The notes below the pieces were generated by a model. That model ran no database searches. It had not been told where the DNA came from and was given only the letters and a program-made list of their open reading frames with translations. Made by a program: the position numbers and the translations under genes. From the NCBI RefSeq assembly GCF_000317085.1, contig NC_019702.1, forward strand, positions 526,394-590,393: a DNA stretch of 64,000 nt, in the 5' to 3' direction. Shown here in pieces: positions 38,297-46,531 of this stretch; the stretch's first letter is position 1; every line of letters starts with the position of its first letter. The stretch is from Synechococcus sp. PCC 7502. GTDB taxonomy: Bacteria > Cyanobacteriota > Cyanobacteriia > Pseudanabaenales > Pseudanabaenaceae.

Positions 38297-39253
38297 ATGG
38301 GAAAAGAAAAACGTAAGGCTGGAAAAGGTTTTGGAAAAGTACTGATTCCACCTAATCTTGATAAATCATTTGATTTTGAGGAATTAGCTAAGGGTAGTTC
38401 TATTCTGGTAGCGTGCGTAATAGGACAGGATGGCGTAGCCATTGCTGATTTCTCTATATGTCTAACTTATGATGAACTTATTAGCAAGTTTGAATACCTC
38501 AAAGCAGTTACTGACATTGTATTCCATCCTTCTCAGATTTACTTGGCAAGACGCAGACAACTTGAGCATGGCAAAGGCTTACTAACTCTTACCCCAAAAA
38601 GCTATCGCCAAGCCTGTGGACTTGCTGATGAGTCTGATGGCGAAATTATTTTCAACTGGTGGACTTTACCTGAGTTAAAAAAATCGCAACCGAGGAGCTA
38701 TATCTTTGGTGGGAGTAGAATCATTTCTGAGTTATCAAAACCATTAATAAACTATTCAGATGATCGATTTCCAGTAATTTGTCATGCTGTTCCATTTAAA
38801 GCTGATGATCAAGAGATAAGTTATGCTCATCTGTTGTTTACTGTTTCTTTTGATCCCAGTCAAGTAGTAAAGCAGCGAGAGATTTGTCTTCTTGAAAGAG
38901 AAACTCAGACACTAATAGAATTATTTATTCCAAATGCAGAAAATGCAACTGTTGATATTCGTAAATTGCGTGATTACTGCTTAAATCAAAATCACGATGA
39001 AGGCAAACACAAATCTCGCCTATTTTTAACTATACTGGGAATGACTGCTAGGGAAGCAGAATACCTACAATTAAGACTTCTTGAGGTTGTTAAGACTAAC
39101 GAAGCAAAACTAGGAAGACGTGATCAATTTGGACAGCGTTATACTCTAGACTTCATACTTGAATGGAAAAATAGAAGGGCAAATATCCGAAGCGGTTGGA
39201 TTATCGAGGAAGGTTCTAATATACCAAGATTAACAACTTGTTATCCCTTATAG
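38297..39253 (+). CDS. DUF6883-containing protein
   Basis: The 318-residue protein has an unrecognised N-terminal half (FEELAKGSSILVACVIGQDG and HPSQIYLARRRQLEHGKG) and a C-terminal domain like DUF6883: the LRDYCLNQNHDEGKHKSRLF lead, then DFILEWKNRRANIRSGWIIE and RLTTCYP at the end. DUF6883 occurs in or near toxin and immunity-like genes, but no activity is known to me. An in-frame TTG at 38267 would add ten residues; I prefer the ATG. The next gene overlaps its end slightly in frame space but starts after it. Confidence 0.6.
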   Translation: MGKEKRKAGKGFGKVLIPPNLDKSFDFEELAKGSSILVACVIGQDGVAIADFSICLTYDELISKFEYLKAVTDIVFHPSQIYLARRRQLEHGKGLLTLTPKSYRQACGLADESDGEIIFNWWTLPELKKSQPRSYIFGGSRIISELSKPLINYSDDRFPVICHAVPFKADDQEISYAHLLFTVSFDPSQVVKQREICLLERETQTLIELFIPNAENATVDIRKLRDYCLNQNHDEGKHKSRLFLTILGMTAREAEYLQLRLLEVVKTNEAKLGRRDQFGQRYTLDFILEWKNRRANIRSGWIIEEGSNIPRLTTCYPL

Positions 39254-39273
39254 AAAATAGAGATAAAAATAAA

Positions 39274-39516
39274 ATGACTACAAACACAATTAAATTACTT
39301 GATGTAGTAACCCTAACGACTGATTTACCTGAATATAATCTATCCCGTGGACAAGTGGGAACTGTGGTTGAAGTCTTAGGAAATGGTAAGGCTTTTGAAG
39401 TTGAGTTTAGCGATCGCTCTGGTCGAACCTACGAATCAGTTGGATTAACCCCAAATCAGATCATGGTCTTGCATTTTGAACCGATAATTAGTGAAATAAG
39501 TCCAGTAATGGTTTAG
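39274..39516 (+). CDS. DUF4926 family protein
   Basis: The 80-residue protein has the conserved DUF4926 core: IKLLDVVTLTTDLPEYNLSR, GQVGTVVEVLGNGKAFEVEF, SDRSGRTYESVGLTPNQI and MVLHFEP. It forms a small beta-barrel-like fold by prediction. It lies 20 bases after the DUF6883 gene on the same strand, an association that suggests a two-gene unit. The frame opens earlier at 39238, but ATG 39274 fits the family start. A degenerate duplicate is at 39870. Confidence 0.75.
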   Translation: MTTNTIKLLDVVTLTTDLPEYNLSRGQVGTVVEVLGNGKAFEVEFSDRSGRTYESVGLTPNQIMVLHFEPIISEISPVMV

Positions 39517-39560
39517 TTATGTTGTAGGTATTTTTATCTGAGGGTATTAGGGGGAAGCTT

Positions 39561-39824
39561 ATGTCATCACCAGCAATTACGACTGTAGTTAAAATCATGG
39601 AATCTTGACCAATTGAGGTGCAAGATAGTGTTGCCGAGCATCTAAAAACATATATTGACGAGCTTCAAGATGAAACCAAATGGAATAAATCCTTTCAACG
39701 AACTCAATCAGGTTTGATCGCTGCGGCAAAAAAGGCTAAACAAGAAATAGCAGCAGGTAAGGCTACCACAATGAACTACGAGTCAAATGTACTTCCATCT
39801 TTTTGGGCAGAGTATCAAAATTAG
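39561..39824 (+). pseudogene. Antitoxin-like gene with a premature TGA, fused to a toxin start
   Basis: From ATG 39561 the frame reads MSSPAITTVVKIMES, TGA (39606), then PIEVQDSVAEHLKTYIDEL and LIAAAKKAKQEIAAGKATTM. This matches short antitoxin-like proteins paired with RelE/ParE toxins in cyanobacteria, where a Leu usually stands at the stop position. The frame runs on past the expected end (MNYE) into SNVLPSFWAEYQN, which looks like the start of the toxin. A GTG at 39618 could restart translation after the stop, giving a shortened antitoxin. Confidence 0.6.
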
Positions 39825-39889
39825 AAGGTGATACTGTGACATGGTTTTGGATTGGTAGCCATGATAATTATGAGAACTTCTTTGGCTAA
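39783..39889 (+). pseudogene. RelE/ParE-type toxin remnant with internal deletion
   Basis: The start SNVLPSFWAEYQ is in one frame; about 10 bases later the typical RelE/ParE C-terminus KLEGDTVTWFWIGSHDNYEN and FFG appears in another frame, ending at TAA 39887. Some 60 central residues of the family are missing, including the catalytic ones, so the toxin is dead. Confidence 0.6.
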
Positions 39890-40139
39890 AGTACTCCCCA
39901 TAAAACTACTTGATGTGGTGATTTTAGCGATCGCTTTACCAGAATATAATCTAGCTCGTGGACAAGTGGGAACTGTGGCTGAAGCCGTAGGAAATGGTAA
40001 GGCTTTTGAAGTTGAGTTTAGCGATAAGGACTGTACGTTTACCAGTTTCATTTTAGAAATAATCAGTGTTGGCATCCAAAAACTCTATGGCTTTTATTTC
40101 AGGTCAAGTTCAGCGATCGCCTCTAAACTCTGGTCATAA
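39870..40139 (+). pseudogene. Degenerate second copy of the DUF4926 gene
   Basis: The protein reads LPIKLLDVVILAIALPEYNL, then ARGQVGTVAEAVGNGKAFEV and EFSDKDC, after which the family's C-terminus (GRTYESVGLTPNQI in the first copy) is lost and replaced by unrelated residues. The matching DNA ends abruptly at 40023, near the end of the word TTTAGCGAT. It begins inside the toxin remnant. This is best read as a decayed tandem duplicate of 39274-39516. Confidence 0.6.
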
Positions 40140-40195
40140 CCCGATTGATTACCTTGCTGTTCATAGAGGGTGGGAGCTTTTTGATAATTACTTTT

Positions 40196-41302
40196 TTAAA
40201 TTTCGTCTGCATCAAATTCTTCGTCTTCAACAATATCTGGTACTGCCTTAGTTGCGGAAACCACAGCACCCATTGCCAATTTTTCTTTGACTAGGGTTTC
40301 AATTTCCTTAAACAATTCAGGATTGTCCTCTAGGTGCTTTAGCACTTTTTCTCGACCTTGGGCGACATTTTCTCCTGCATAGCTATACCATGCCCCTTTG
40401 CGAGTCAGAATTTCAATTTCTTCGGCAACATCCAGTAAGCATCCCGCCACAGAAATCCCTTTACCGAAAATAATATCAAACTCAGCAATGCGAAACGGGG
40501 GGGCAACCTTGTTTTTTACAACTTTGACTTTGACCCGATTACCATAGTCCTCGGTTCCTTTTTTCAGGGTTTCCTGCTTGCGAATATCCAGACGCACAGA
40601 CGCATAAAACTTCAGAGCAGTACCACCAGTAGTTACTTCGGGTGAGCCATAGACCACACCGATTTTTTGCCGTAGTTGATTTAAAAAGATCACCGTACAG
40701 TTGGAGCGTCCAATATTACCCGTGATTTTACGCAGTGCTTGGCTCATTAATCTTGCCTGTAGTCCCATGTGCGAGTCACCCATTTCTCCTTCGATTTCCG
40801 CGCGGGGAACAAGTGCCGCCACAGAATCGATCACCACAATATCCACTGCCATTGATCGCACTAATTGATCGACAATTTCCAGTGCCATTTCGCCCGTATC
40901 TGGTTGGGATATGAGTAAATTATCAATATCTACGCCTAATTTTGCCGAATAGTGGGGATCGAGAGCATGTTCAGCATCCACAAAGGCAGCCGTTCCTCCT
41001 TGTTTTTGAATTTCGGCGATCGCATGGAGTGCTAGGGTAGTTTTACCCGAACTTTCAGGTCCATAAATTTCAATGACTCGACCCTTGGGTAAGCCGCCAC
41101 CTAATGCTAAGTCTAGGGTTAACGCCCCTGTGGAGATAGTTTCAACCTTCATGCCCGTGGCTGCGCCTAGCTTCATAATTGCGCCTTTGCCATGACTTTT
41201 TTCAATTTGTCCTAGGACTAAATCTAAGGCTTTTTGTTTTTCAGCGTTATCAACGGGAGCTTTAGGGGCTGGCTGGCTAGCGGATTTTGATTTAGGAGGC
41301 AT
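40196..41302 (-). CDS. recA: Recombinase RecA
   Basis: The 368-residue protein handles homologous recombination and SOS control. It has [20 protein letters not shown] (Walker A), [13 protein letters not shown] (Walker B), the L1/L2 region, [22 protein letters not shown], and KNKVAPPFR. The open frame extends to 41371, but ATG 41302 gives the normal MPPKSKSAS start. Upstream sequence to 41353 leads into the divergent HTH-GrpE-like gene. Confidence 0.97.
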   Translation of the reverse strand: MPPKSKSASQPAPKAPVDNAEKQKALDLVLGQIEKSHGKGAIMKLGAATGMKVETISTGALTLDLALGGGLPKGRVIEIYGPESSGKTTLALHAIAEIQKQGGTAAFVDAEHALDPHYSAKLGVDIDNLLISQPDTGEMALEIVDQLVRSMAVDIVVIDSVAALVPRAEIEGEMGDSHMGLQARLMSQALRKITGNIGRSNCTVIFLNQLRQKIGVVYGSPEVTTGGTALKFYASVRLDIRKQETLKKGTEDYGNRVKVKVVKNKVAPPFRIAEFDIIFGKGISVAGCLLDVAEEIEILTRKGAWYSYAGENVAQGREKVLKHLEDNPELFKEIETLVKEKLAMGAVVSATKAVPDIVEDEEFDADEI

Positions 41303-41353
41303 GGGAATCTTAAGCTTTTTAGATACGATACATAATACTCTAGTGCAGGAAAT

Positions 41354-41947
41354 ATGGCAGATCATACCCAAGAATTACGACGGTTAATGCAAGTAGTGGG
41401 CATCTCAAGTTTTAGGAGTCTAGGTAGTCATTCGCAAGTCAGCTTAAATGCGATCGCTAAATTGCGTAAAGGGCAAGCAGATTTAATTAGTTATAAAGAC
41501 TTAGCCAGTTTAAGTAAGAGTTTAAAAATTTCCTTGGAGGATTTAGTGAGTAAATTCAGTCAAATTCAGCCTATATCTCCCAATCAAGTAACTGAATTAA
41601 CCAAATCAGATAAATTAGAGGTTCAGCAAGAGGTAGTAGCCAAATTAGAATCCATGCTGTTGCAATTACCCACAGCTGCCTATGCCATTACCAAAAATCC
41701 CGATCTTCCTGCTCGGAACCTGTTAGCGTTATTTCGTCCCTTGGAAAATTTATTACGGGATTGGGGCATCGAGGCGATCGCGGCCGTGGGCATAGAGATA
41801 GAATATAATCCTCAGCTCCATCAACCTATGGATGGCTCGGAATCAGTGCAAGCGGGCGATCGGGTTTTGGTGCGTTATACAGGTTATAGGTGGGGCGATC
41901 GGCTATTGTATAGAGCTAGAGTGAGCAGAATTACTCCTAATCCTTAA
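41354..41947 (+). CDS. HTH domain fused to a GrpE-like C-terminal domain
   Basis: The 197-residue protein begins with a Cro/cI-like helix-turn-helix ([18 protein letters not shown], then [20 protein letters not shown]). The C-terminal part (about 95-195) resembles the GrpE beta domain: [40 protein letters not shown] and VSRI. The GrpE coiled coil that binds DnaK is mostly missing. Such proteins occur in cyanobacteria; their role is unclear, maybe sensing chaperone state. It is divergent from recA with about 50 bases between. Confidence 0.65.
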   Translation: MADHTQELRRLMQVVGISSFRSLGSHSQVSLNAIAKLRKGQADLISYKDLASLSKSLKISLEDLVSKFSQIQPISPNQVTELTKSDKLEVQQEVVAKLESMLLQLPTAAYAITKNPDLPARNLLALFRPLENLLRDWGIEAIAAVGIEIEYNPQLHQPMDGSESVQAGDRVLVRYTGYRWGDRLLYRARVSRITPNP

Positions 41948-42086
41948 GGTTGATCTGAATTTATATTTCTGGCAAACTTTTGTTCAAGATGAAATTTTTA
42001 AGAGTGCATCAAAATAAATTTGACCATATCAAACCAGATAAACTTAACTATCGAAGTCAATTAATTATTTCCCTAGGAGCTTTTAG

Positions 42087-42932
42087 GTGTTGAGTTGGAT
42101 ACTAGAACCAATTAGTTATCAGTTCATGCAAAATGCTTTAACGATTGGGGTTTTAATTGGGATTTTATGCCCTGTGGTCGGAACTTACCTGATTGTGCAG
42201 AGAATGTCATTGTTAGGTGATGTCATGGCTCATTCTGTGTTGCCGGGGTTGGCAGTGGCTTTTTATTGGAAGATTAATATTCTGGTCGGTGCATTTGTGT
42301 CGGGCATGATTAGTGCGGTGTTGATTGCTTGGCTGCGATCGCAAACTAGAGTCAAAGTCGATGCAATTATGGCATTAATGTTTAGTAGTTTTTTTGCTCT
42401 GGGCATTCTATTAATTACCCTTCTCCGTAATCGCTTAGATTTAGATAGTTTTTTATTTGGTGATATTTTAAGTGTGACCCGTGAGGATGTATGGCGTACA
42501 GGAATTATTACTGTAATTGTCTTGATTTTGGTTAAGCTAACCTACAAGGAAATGTTGTTTTATACCTTTGATCCAATTGGAGCTAAAGCCGTAGGGCTGC
42601 CCGTGGATTTAATTTATTTAGGGCTGATGGCAGCAGTAACAATGACAATTATTGCCAGTATGCAGACTGTTGGTGTCGTTTTAGTGGTATCAATGCTGAT
42701 TGGTCCAGGGATATCGGCTTACTTAGTGGTCAAAGAGTTGTACGGCATGATGCGGTTAGGGGCAGTATTTGGGGTGGCAGCAGCAGTGGGGGGAATGTAT
42801 GTTAGCTACTACTTAAATGTGCCATCGGGAGCAGCGATCGTCTTGTTTAATCTGGCTATTTTTTTAGTAACCTTATTTCTTACCAGTGATTTCAAAAAAT
42901 TGATCCGAAAATTTGCACCAGAAAATTCATAA
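42087..42932 (+). CDS. Metal ABC transporter permease (ZnuB/MntB family)
   Basis: The 281-residue membrane protein belongs to the ABC-3 family with about eight helices. It has MSLLGDVMAHSVLPGLAVAF, typical of manganese or zinc importers, and YTFDPIGAKAVGLPVDLIY. The start is GTG at 42087 with AGGAG 7 bases upstream. The ATPase and metal-binding protein genes are not adjacent, so the metal cannot be decided. Confidence 0.88.
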   Translation: MLSWILEPISYQFMQNALTIGVLIGILCPVVGTYLIVQRMSLLGDVMAHSVLPGLAVAFYWKINILVGAFVSGMISAVLIAWLRSQTRVKVDAIMALMFSSFFALGILLITLLRNRLDLDSFLFGDILSVTREDVWRTGIITVIVLILVKLTYKEMLFYTFDPIGAKAVGLPVDLIYLGLMAAVTMTIIASMQTVGVVLVVSMLIGPGISAYLVVKELYGMMRLGAVFGVAAAVGGMYVSYYLNVPSGAAIVLFNLAIFLVTLFLTSDFKKLIRKFAPENS

Positions 42933-42950
42933 ATGTATAGCTAAGTAAAT

Positions 42951-43385
42951 TTAATTAACTCCCGAAGTTAGGACTAGATTCAGCTTAAGTTTAATTAAAT
43001 CCAGTTGTGCCAAACCCAAATTCACTTCACCTTGGATGACTATGCCAGTATTAATAAGGCGATCGAGTAACTCTAAAATTGAGGCATCGCTACTGGGTTG
43101 ATCGGGGTAGTAAGCACCCTTAGCGGGTAGGAGTTTCCCAGCTTCACCTAAATCTAAATTTAAGTCTTCAGGATTGATTTCCAAAACTTCACACAGGGTT
43201 AAAATCTGTTGTTCTAGTGCCTGCAAACTGTTGGCGGCTCGCTCGATTTCTGTTTCTGTCAGTTCTCCTGAGTCCATGCGCCGAATTACTTGAGCCTCCA
43301 TAAGCTGACGTAGGAGTTCCACAACTGTCATGACTAGGGGAGCTAGACCAGATTTATTGGGCTTGATCGGCAGATTTTCAGTCAC
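42951..43385 (-). CDS. gvpK: Gas vesicle protein GvpK
   Basis: The 144-residue protein shows LAPLVMTVVELLRQLMEAQV, then RRMDSGELTETEIERAANSL and NPEDLNLDLGEAGKLLP, followed by LLDRLINTGIVIQGEVNLGL. This is the GvpK pattern, an accessory protein for gas vesicle assembly. It lies 35 bases after gvpF/L on the same strand. The main structural gene gvpA is not in the window. Confidence 0.82.
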   Translation of the reverse strand: MTENLPIKPNKSGLAPLVMTVVELLRQLMEAQVIRRMDSGELTETEIERAANSLQALEQQILTLCEVLEINPEDLNLDLGEAGKLLPAKGAYYPDQPSSDASILELLDRLINTGIVIQGEVNLGLAQLDLIKLKLNLVLTSGVN

Positions 43386-43420
43386 AAGTTCCTAGTTAAA
43401 AAATCTAGTTAAAAAATAAA

Positions 43421-44110
43421 TTAATCACAAAAGTGATAGGGCGGTAATGGCTTACTTAACTCTAACTGCCAATGGGAATGCTGTAACTGCCATTTTGAAA
43501 TTAAGATTTGTAGTTCCGTAATTTGCAGAGAATTTGCCAGAAAATATACTCTTAAAAATTCCCCTGACTGCGGGGTAGTCACTTGATGTTGGACTGGTAA
43601 TATCGAAATTAAAGCTTCACATTCCTGTTGTTGTTGCGATCGCTTTGTTTGCTCAGCAAAAAATTTAGTGCGTTTAGCTAAAAGATAATCTTTACCTTTA
43701 AGGTTTTGAGTTGATTCTAGTTGAGATTTTGGAGTTTGAGATTCCCTAACTATGGCAGTCATGGTCAAAAGATATTCAGCGTATCCCTTTAGTTTTTGTA
43801 GTTTGCTTAATAGTTGCTCTTGTTCAGATTGTAAATATGCTTCTAAACCTGCTTGAGACTTAAAAACCGTACCAAAGCGTAGGGGTAAAAGGGTCTGTTC
43901 CCTAAAAAGCTCATAAATCAGGCGATCATGATCAAGGACAGCTTGAATCAGAATTTCCTCACCACTGGATTTTAAGAGTTCCATATCGACATCTTTGATC
44001 ACTGCCATTACTAATTGCCCGACTTGGATATATTCGATTAATTTTCCTGTTAAACCTATAGGCTGAGTTTTGGGAATAGGACTAGCTAAGATGGAGATCG
44101 CATAAATCAT
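43421..44110 (-). CDS. Gas vesicle protein GvpF/GvpL family
   Basis: The 229-residue protein has an N-terminal alpha/beta domain (YAISILASPIPKTQPIGL, HDRLIYELFREQTLLPLRFG) and a helical C-domain ending in the family-typical LPPYHFCD. GvpF/L proteins take part in vesicle assembly, probably at the growing shell. It is between DUF1997 (17 bases upstream) and gvpK. Whether it is F or L cannot be decided from this sequence. Confidence 0.85.
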   Translation of the reverse strand: MIYAISILASPIPKTQPIGLTGKLIEYIQVGQLVMAVIKDVDMELLKSSGEEILIQAVLDHDRLIYELFREQTLLPLRFGTVFKSQAGLEAYLQSEQEQLLSKLQKLKGYAEYLLTMTAIVRESQTPKSQLESTQNLKGKDYLLAKRTKFFAEQTKRSQQQQECEALISILPVQHQVTTPQSGEFLRVYFLANSLQITELQILISKWQLQHSHWQLELSKPLPPYHFCD

Positions 44111-44127
44111 GGTTTGCGCTTAAGTTC

Positions 44128-44880
44128 TTAGGGCAGGTTTAAACCAATACTTCTATGAAAATCCGCTTGGACATTAGCCGTAAGCTTGCGAGAAATTTGT
44201 CTAACCAGTTGCCCAAGGATGGCATCGCCAGTTCTTTCAATTAAAGGCTTAGGCATAATTTTAATAAAATCTGGAAAATGTAAAGTTACAGTTAACTCCA
44301 GTTGCCATTCCACACTGGTTAAATCTCTGGCTTTTGGAGGTAAATTTAGATTGGGATTATCGCCCTTGGGTAGCAGTTCTAGGACCGCTCGAAAATCCAC
44401 CTCATAGCCTTGGGCGGGATAGTTAGGAATAGGAATTGTCTCAATTTTATATTTTTCTTCCTCTTCAGGTAATAGGTGCAAGCCAATTTTAGGCTCTAGG
44501 AAAAACCCTAAGGCACCAACTTTACCAATAGTCAGGGCATAGCCATTATTGCCCAAGGGATCGACTTTCATGGGACTGGCACAACGGCGAAACCAACCTT
44601 GATGGGTATTCAGATAAGTTTTAATGGTCTGGCGATCGCTATACAAGTCCATATATCCCAAGAAACTATTACGAAACTCACCTAAGGGGCGATCTTGGGG
44701 TTTAGTAGATTTCTTCTGTGGGGCGGGTTCAGCTTTTTTGGGCTTAGGCGCGGGGTTTTCGTCATCTTCTAAGTCATAATCCTCATCGGGCAGTTCCGCA
44801 ATATCATCAAAACTAATATCCTCAATTTCTGAATTAGCCTTTATTTTGGGATTAGGTTGTTCTGAGGAGTTGGAAGGCAT
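44128..44880 (-). CDS. DUF1997 family protein
   Basis: The 250-residue protein opens with an acidic, low-complexity region (about 75 residues with EDIS, DEDYDLEDDE and Lys-Pro repeats), then the conserved DUF1997 domain: FRNSFLGYMDLYSDRQTIKT, WFRRCASPMKVDPLGNNGYA, VEWQLELTVTLHFP and ANVQADFHRSIGL. The domain resembles lipid-binding SRPBCC folds and occurs in cyanobacteria and plastids, but the role is unknown. It may be co-transcribed with the gas vesicle genes by position only. Confidence 0.8.
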   Translation of the reverse strand: MPSNSSEQPNPKIKANSEIEDISFDDIAELPDEDYDLEDDENPAPKPKKAEPAPQKKSTKPQDRPLGEFRNSFLGYMDLYSDRQTIKTYLNTHQGWFRRCASPMKVDPLGNNGYALTIGKVGALGFFLEPKIGLHLLPEEEEKYKIETIPIPNYPAQGYEVDFRAVLELLPKGDNPNLNLPPKARDLTSVEWQLELTVTLHFPDFIKIMPKPLIERTGDAILGQLVRQISRKLTANVQADFHRSIGLNLP

Positions 44881-45096
44881 AGTTATTTACGGTAATAAAC
44901 TTGGTTGTTCTGAACTTGAAAATACGCAAAATATGGTTTTAGGAGATACCTAATATTATTGCTGATCGCTTTATCTAAAAGTTTTTACTCGTATCAAAAA
45001 ATTATCAAAAATGCTGACTAGGAACTAGATTTTGTAGTATATGCTAAGTAAATATTGCAAAGATTAGTGTGAATCACAATTGCCGACTAAAAAACC

Positions 45097-45714
45097 ATGA
45101 GACGGGTATTTAAGCAAAAACAACAGCAACTTCCCAATTGGCTCATATTAGCGATCGGGTTATTTGTATTAGCATTTTGGAATTGGCAATTAGTGCTGGC
45201 GACCTTGATTGGGGCTACAACTTTAATCTTGGTTTATCTTGCTCAGGATTGGGACTGGAATTTGATCTTGGCAAGGCTACAAAAGTTTTTAAATAGCTCT
45301 AACCGTTCCATCATCTTCGCAGCGATCGCTGGCAGTACTTCTATCATCTTGAGCTATGTGGGCTTAATGGTTTGGAGCAGTGTAGATAACCATTGGTTGG
45401 CAGGTATGGCAATTACCCAATCTGTGGCGATCTTGGGTGGTTTAGTTCTTCTATTTTTCAAAACTATTAATCAATGGCAGCAACACTCACAACAAAATAT
45501 TAACTATTTAACAGCTCAACTAACTTCCGATGATGAATTAGAAAGATTAATTGCGGTCAAACAACTAGCTCAAGCTCTGCGTCAAGGGCATTTACCCCTA
45601 CCTCAAGAACAGGCGATCGCCCAGTATTGCCAAATTCTTTTAGGTCGAGAACAGGCTGAAACTGTCCGCAGTGCTACCCTAGAGGTCTTGGAAGAGTTAA
45701 AGTATTTACCTTAA
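45097..45714 (+). CDS. Membrane protein with HEAT-like C-terminus
   Basis: The 205-residue protein has two hydrophobic segments near the N-terminus (residues 15-50) and two more at about 70-120, and then a soluble tail. The tail reads LTSDDELERLIAVKQLAQAL and ends EQAETVRSATLEVLEELKYL, like one or two HEAT/armadillo repeats. It is common among cyanobacteria without a named function. The gene precedes thiS by 39 bases on the same strand. Confidence 0.6.
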   Translation: MRRVFKQKQQQLPNWLILAIGLFVLAFWNWQLVLATLIGATTLILVYLAQDWDWNLILARLQKFLNSSNRSIIFAAIAGSTSIILSYVGLMVWSSVDNHWLAGMAITQSVAILGGLVLLFFKTINQWQQHSQQNINYLTAQLTSDDELERLIAVKQLAQALRQGHLPLPQEQAIAQYCQILLGREQAETVRSATLEVLEELKYLP

Positions 45715-45753
45715 ATTCAATTTTAATTTTCAACTTAATTTGAACTGTCAATA

Positions 45754-45969
45754 ATGTCTACATCAACCATCAACTTGCAACTGAATGGGCAAGAGCAAAC
45801 CTGTCCTGCTAACTTAAATATGCCTGATTTATTAGTCAGCTTAGGTTTAAATCCTCGACTGGTGGCGGTGGAGTACAATGGCGAAATTTTACATCGTCAT
45901 CTTTGGAGTGAGACTAATTTGCAAGCAGGCGATCGCCTAGAAATTGTCACGATTGTAGGTGGAGGTTGA
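45754..45969 (+). CDS. thiS: Sulfur carrier protein ThiS
   Basis: The 71-residue ubiquitin-like protein ends with IVTIVGGG, the Gly-Gly tail that is adenylated and thiocarboxylated for thiazole formation in thiamin synthesis. The start is ATG at 45754 after a short AT-rich gap. The E1-like moeB in this window (19961) could be its activating enzyme; this is inference. Length fits the family. Confidence 0.9.
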   Translation: MSTSTINLQLNGQEQTCPANLNMPDLLVSLGLNPRLVAVEYNGEILHRHLWSETNLQAGDRLEIVTIVGGG

Positions 45970-46006
45970 TATGTTTAGATGATTCAAGGTTTATGGATAA
46001 CTGCTG

Positions 46007-46285
46007 ATGCAATTTGAGTGGGATGAAACAAAAAATCTTGAAAATATTCGTAAGCATAAGATCGATTTTGCTGATGTTCCCACAATGTTTGAGAATGATA
46101 TGCTAATTGATCTGGATGATCGCTTTGACTATGGTGAAGAACGCTAGTTTGGAATCGGTTTTCTCGGTCTTGGCATAGCAGTAGTAATCTGGACGGAACG
46201 TAAAAATGATGTAATACGAATAATTTCAGCAAGAAGAGCTAATCGTCATGAACAGCAAAAATTTGAAGAGTACCTCTCGTACTAA
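46007..46285 (+). pseudogene. brnT: BrnT-type toxin with an in-frame TAG
   Basis: From ATG 46007 the frame reads MQFEWDETKNLENIRKHKID, FADVPTMFENDMLIDLDDRF and DYGEER, TAG (46145), then FGIGFLGLGIAVVIWTERKN and VIRIISARRANRHEQQKFEE to TAA at 46283. That is a complete BrnT ribonuclease toxin except for the stop where an aromatic residue is usual. The ISARRAN active-site region lies after the stop, so no functional toxin should be made unless read through. It overlaps brnA by 38 bases, the normal arrangement. Confidence 0.75.
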
Positions 46286-46511
46286 TTGGGCAGCCCTAGA
46301 GTCAAGCTCAGAGGATAATATTGACTACTCTGATATTCCCCCACTTGAAGATGAATTTTTTGAACGTGCTACCTTACGCATTTCTGCGGAGCAAGCCCGA
46401 AGCTTAGTTAAGATTGAGCCAGATATAAAGCTTTGGTTTCAAAAGCAAGGAGTGGAATATAAAGCTTTAATTAACGAAGTTTTACGCCAATACATCAAAG
46501 AGCATAACTAA
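46248..46511 (+). CDS. brnA: BrnA-type antitoxin
   Basis: The 87-residue protein has an acidic middle (DNIDYSDIPPLEDEFFERAT) and a C-terminal ribbon-helix-helix dimerisation region (WFQKQGVEYKALINEVLRQY), as in BrnA antitoxins that neutralise BrnT and repress the operon. Its frame is intact, unlike the toxin's. An upstream operator is likely before 46007 but I could not define it. Confidence 0.75.
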   Translation: MNSKNLKSTSRTNWAALESSSEDNIDYSDIPPLEDEFFERATLRISAEQARSLVKIEPDIKLWFQKQGVEYKALINEVLRQYIKEHN

Positions 46512-46531
46512 TAAAATATAACTAATTTAAG

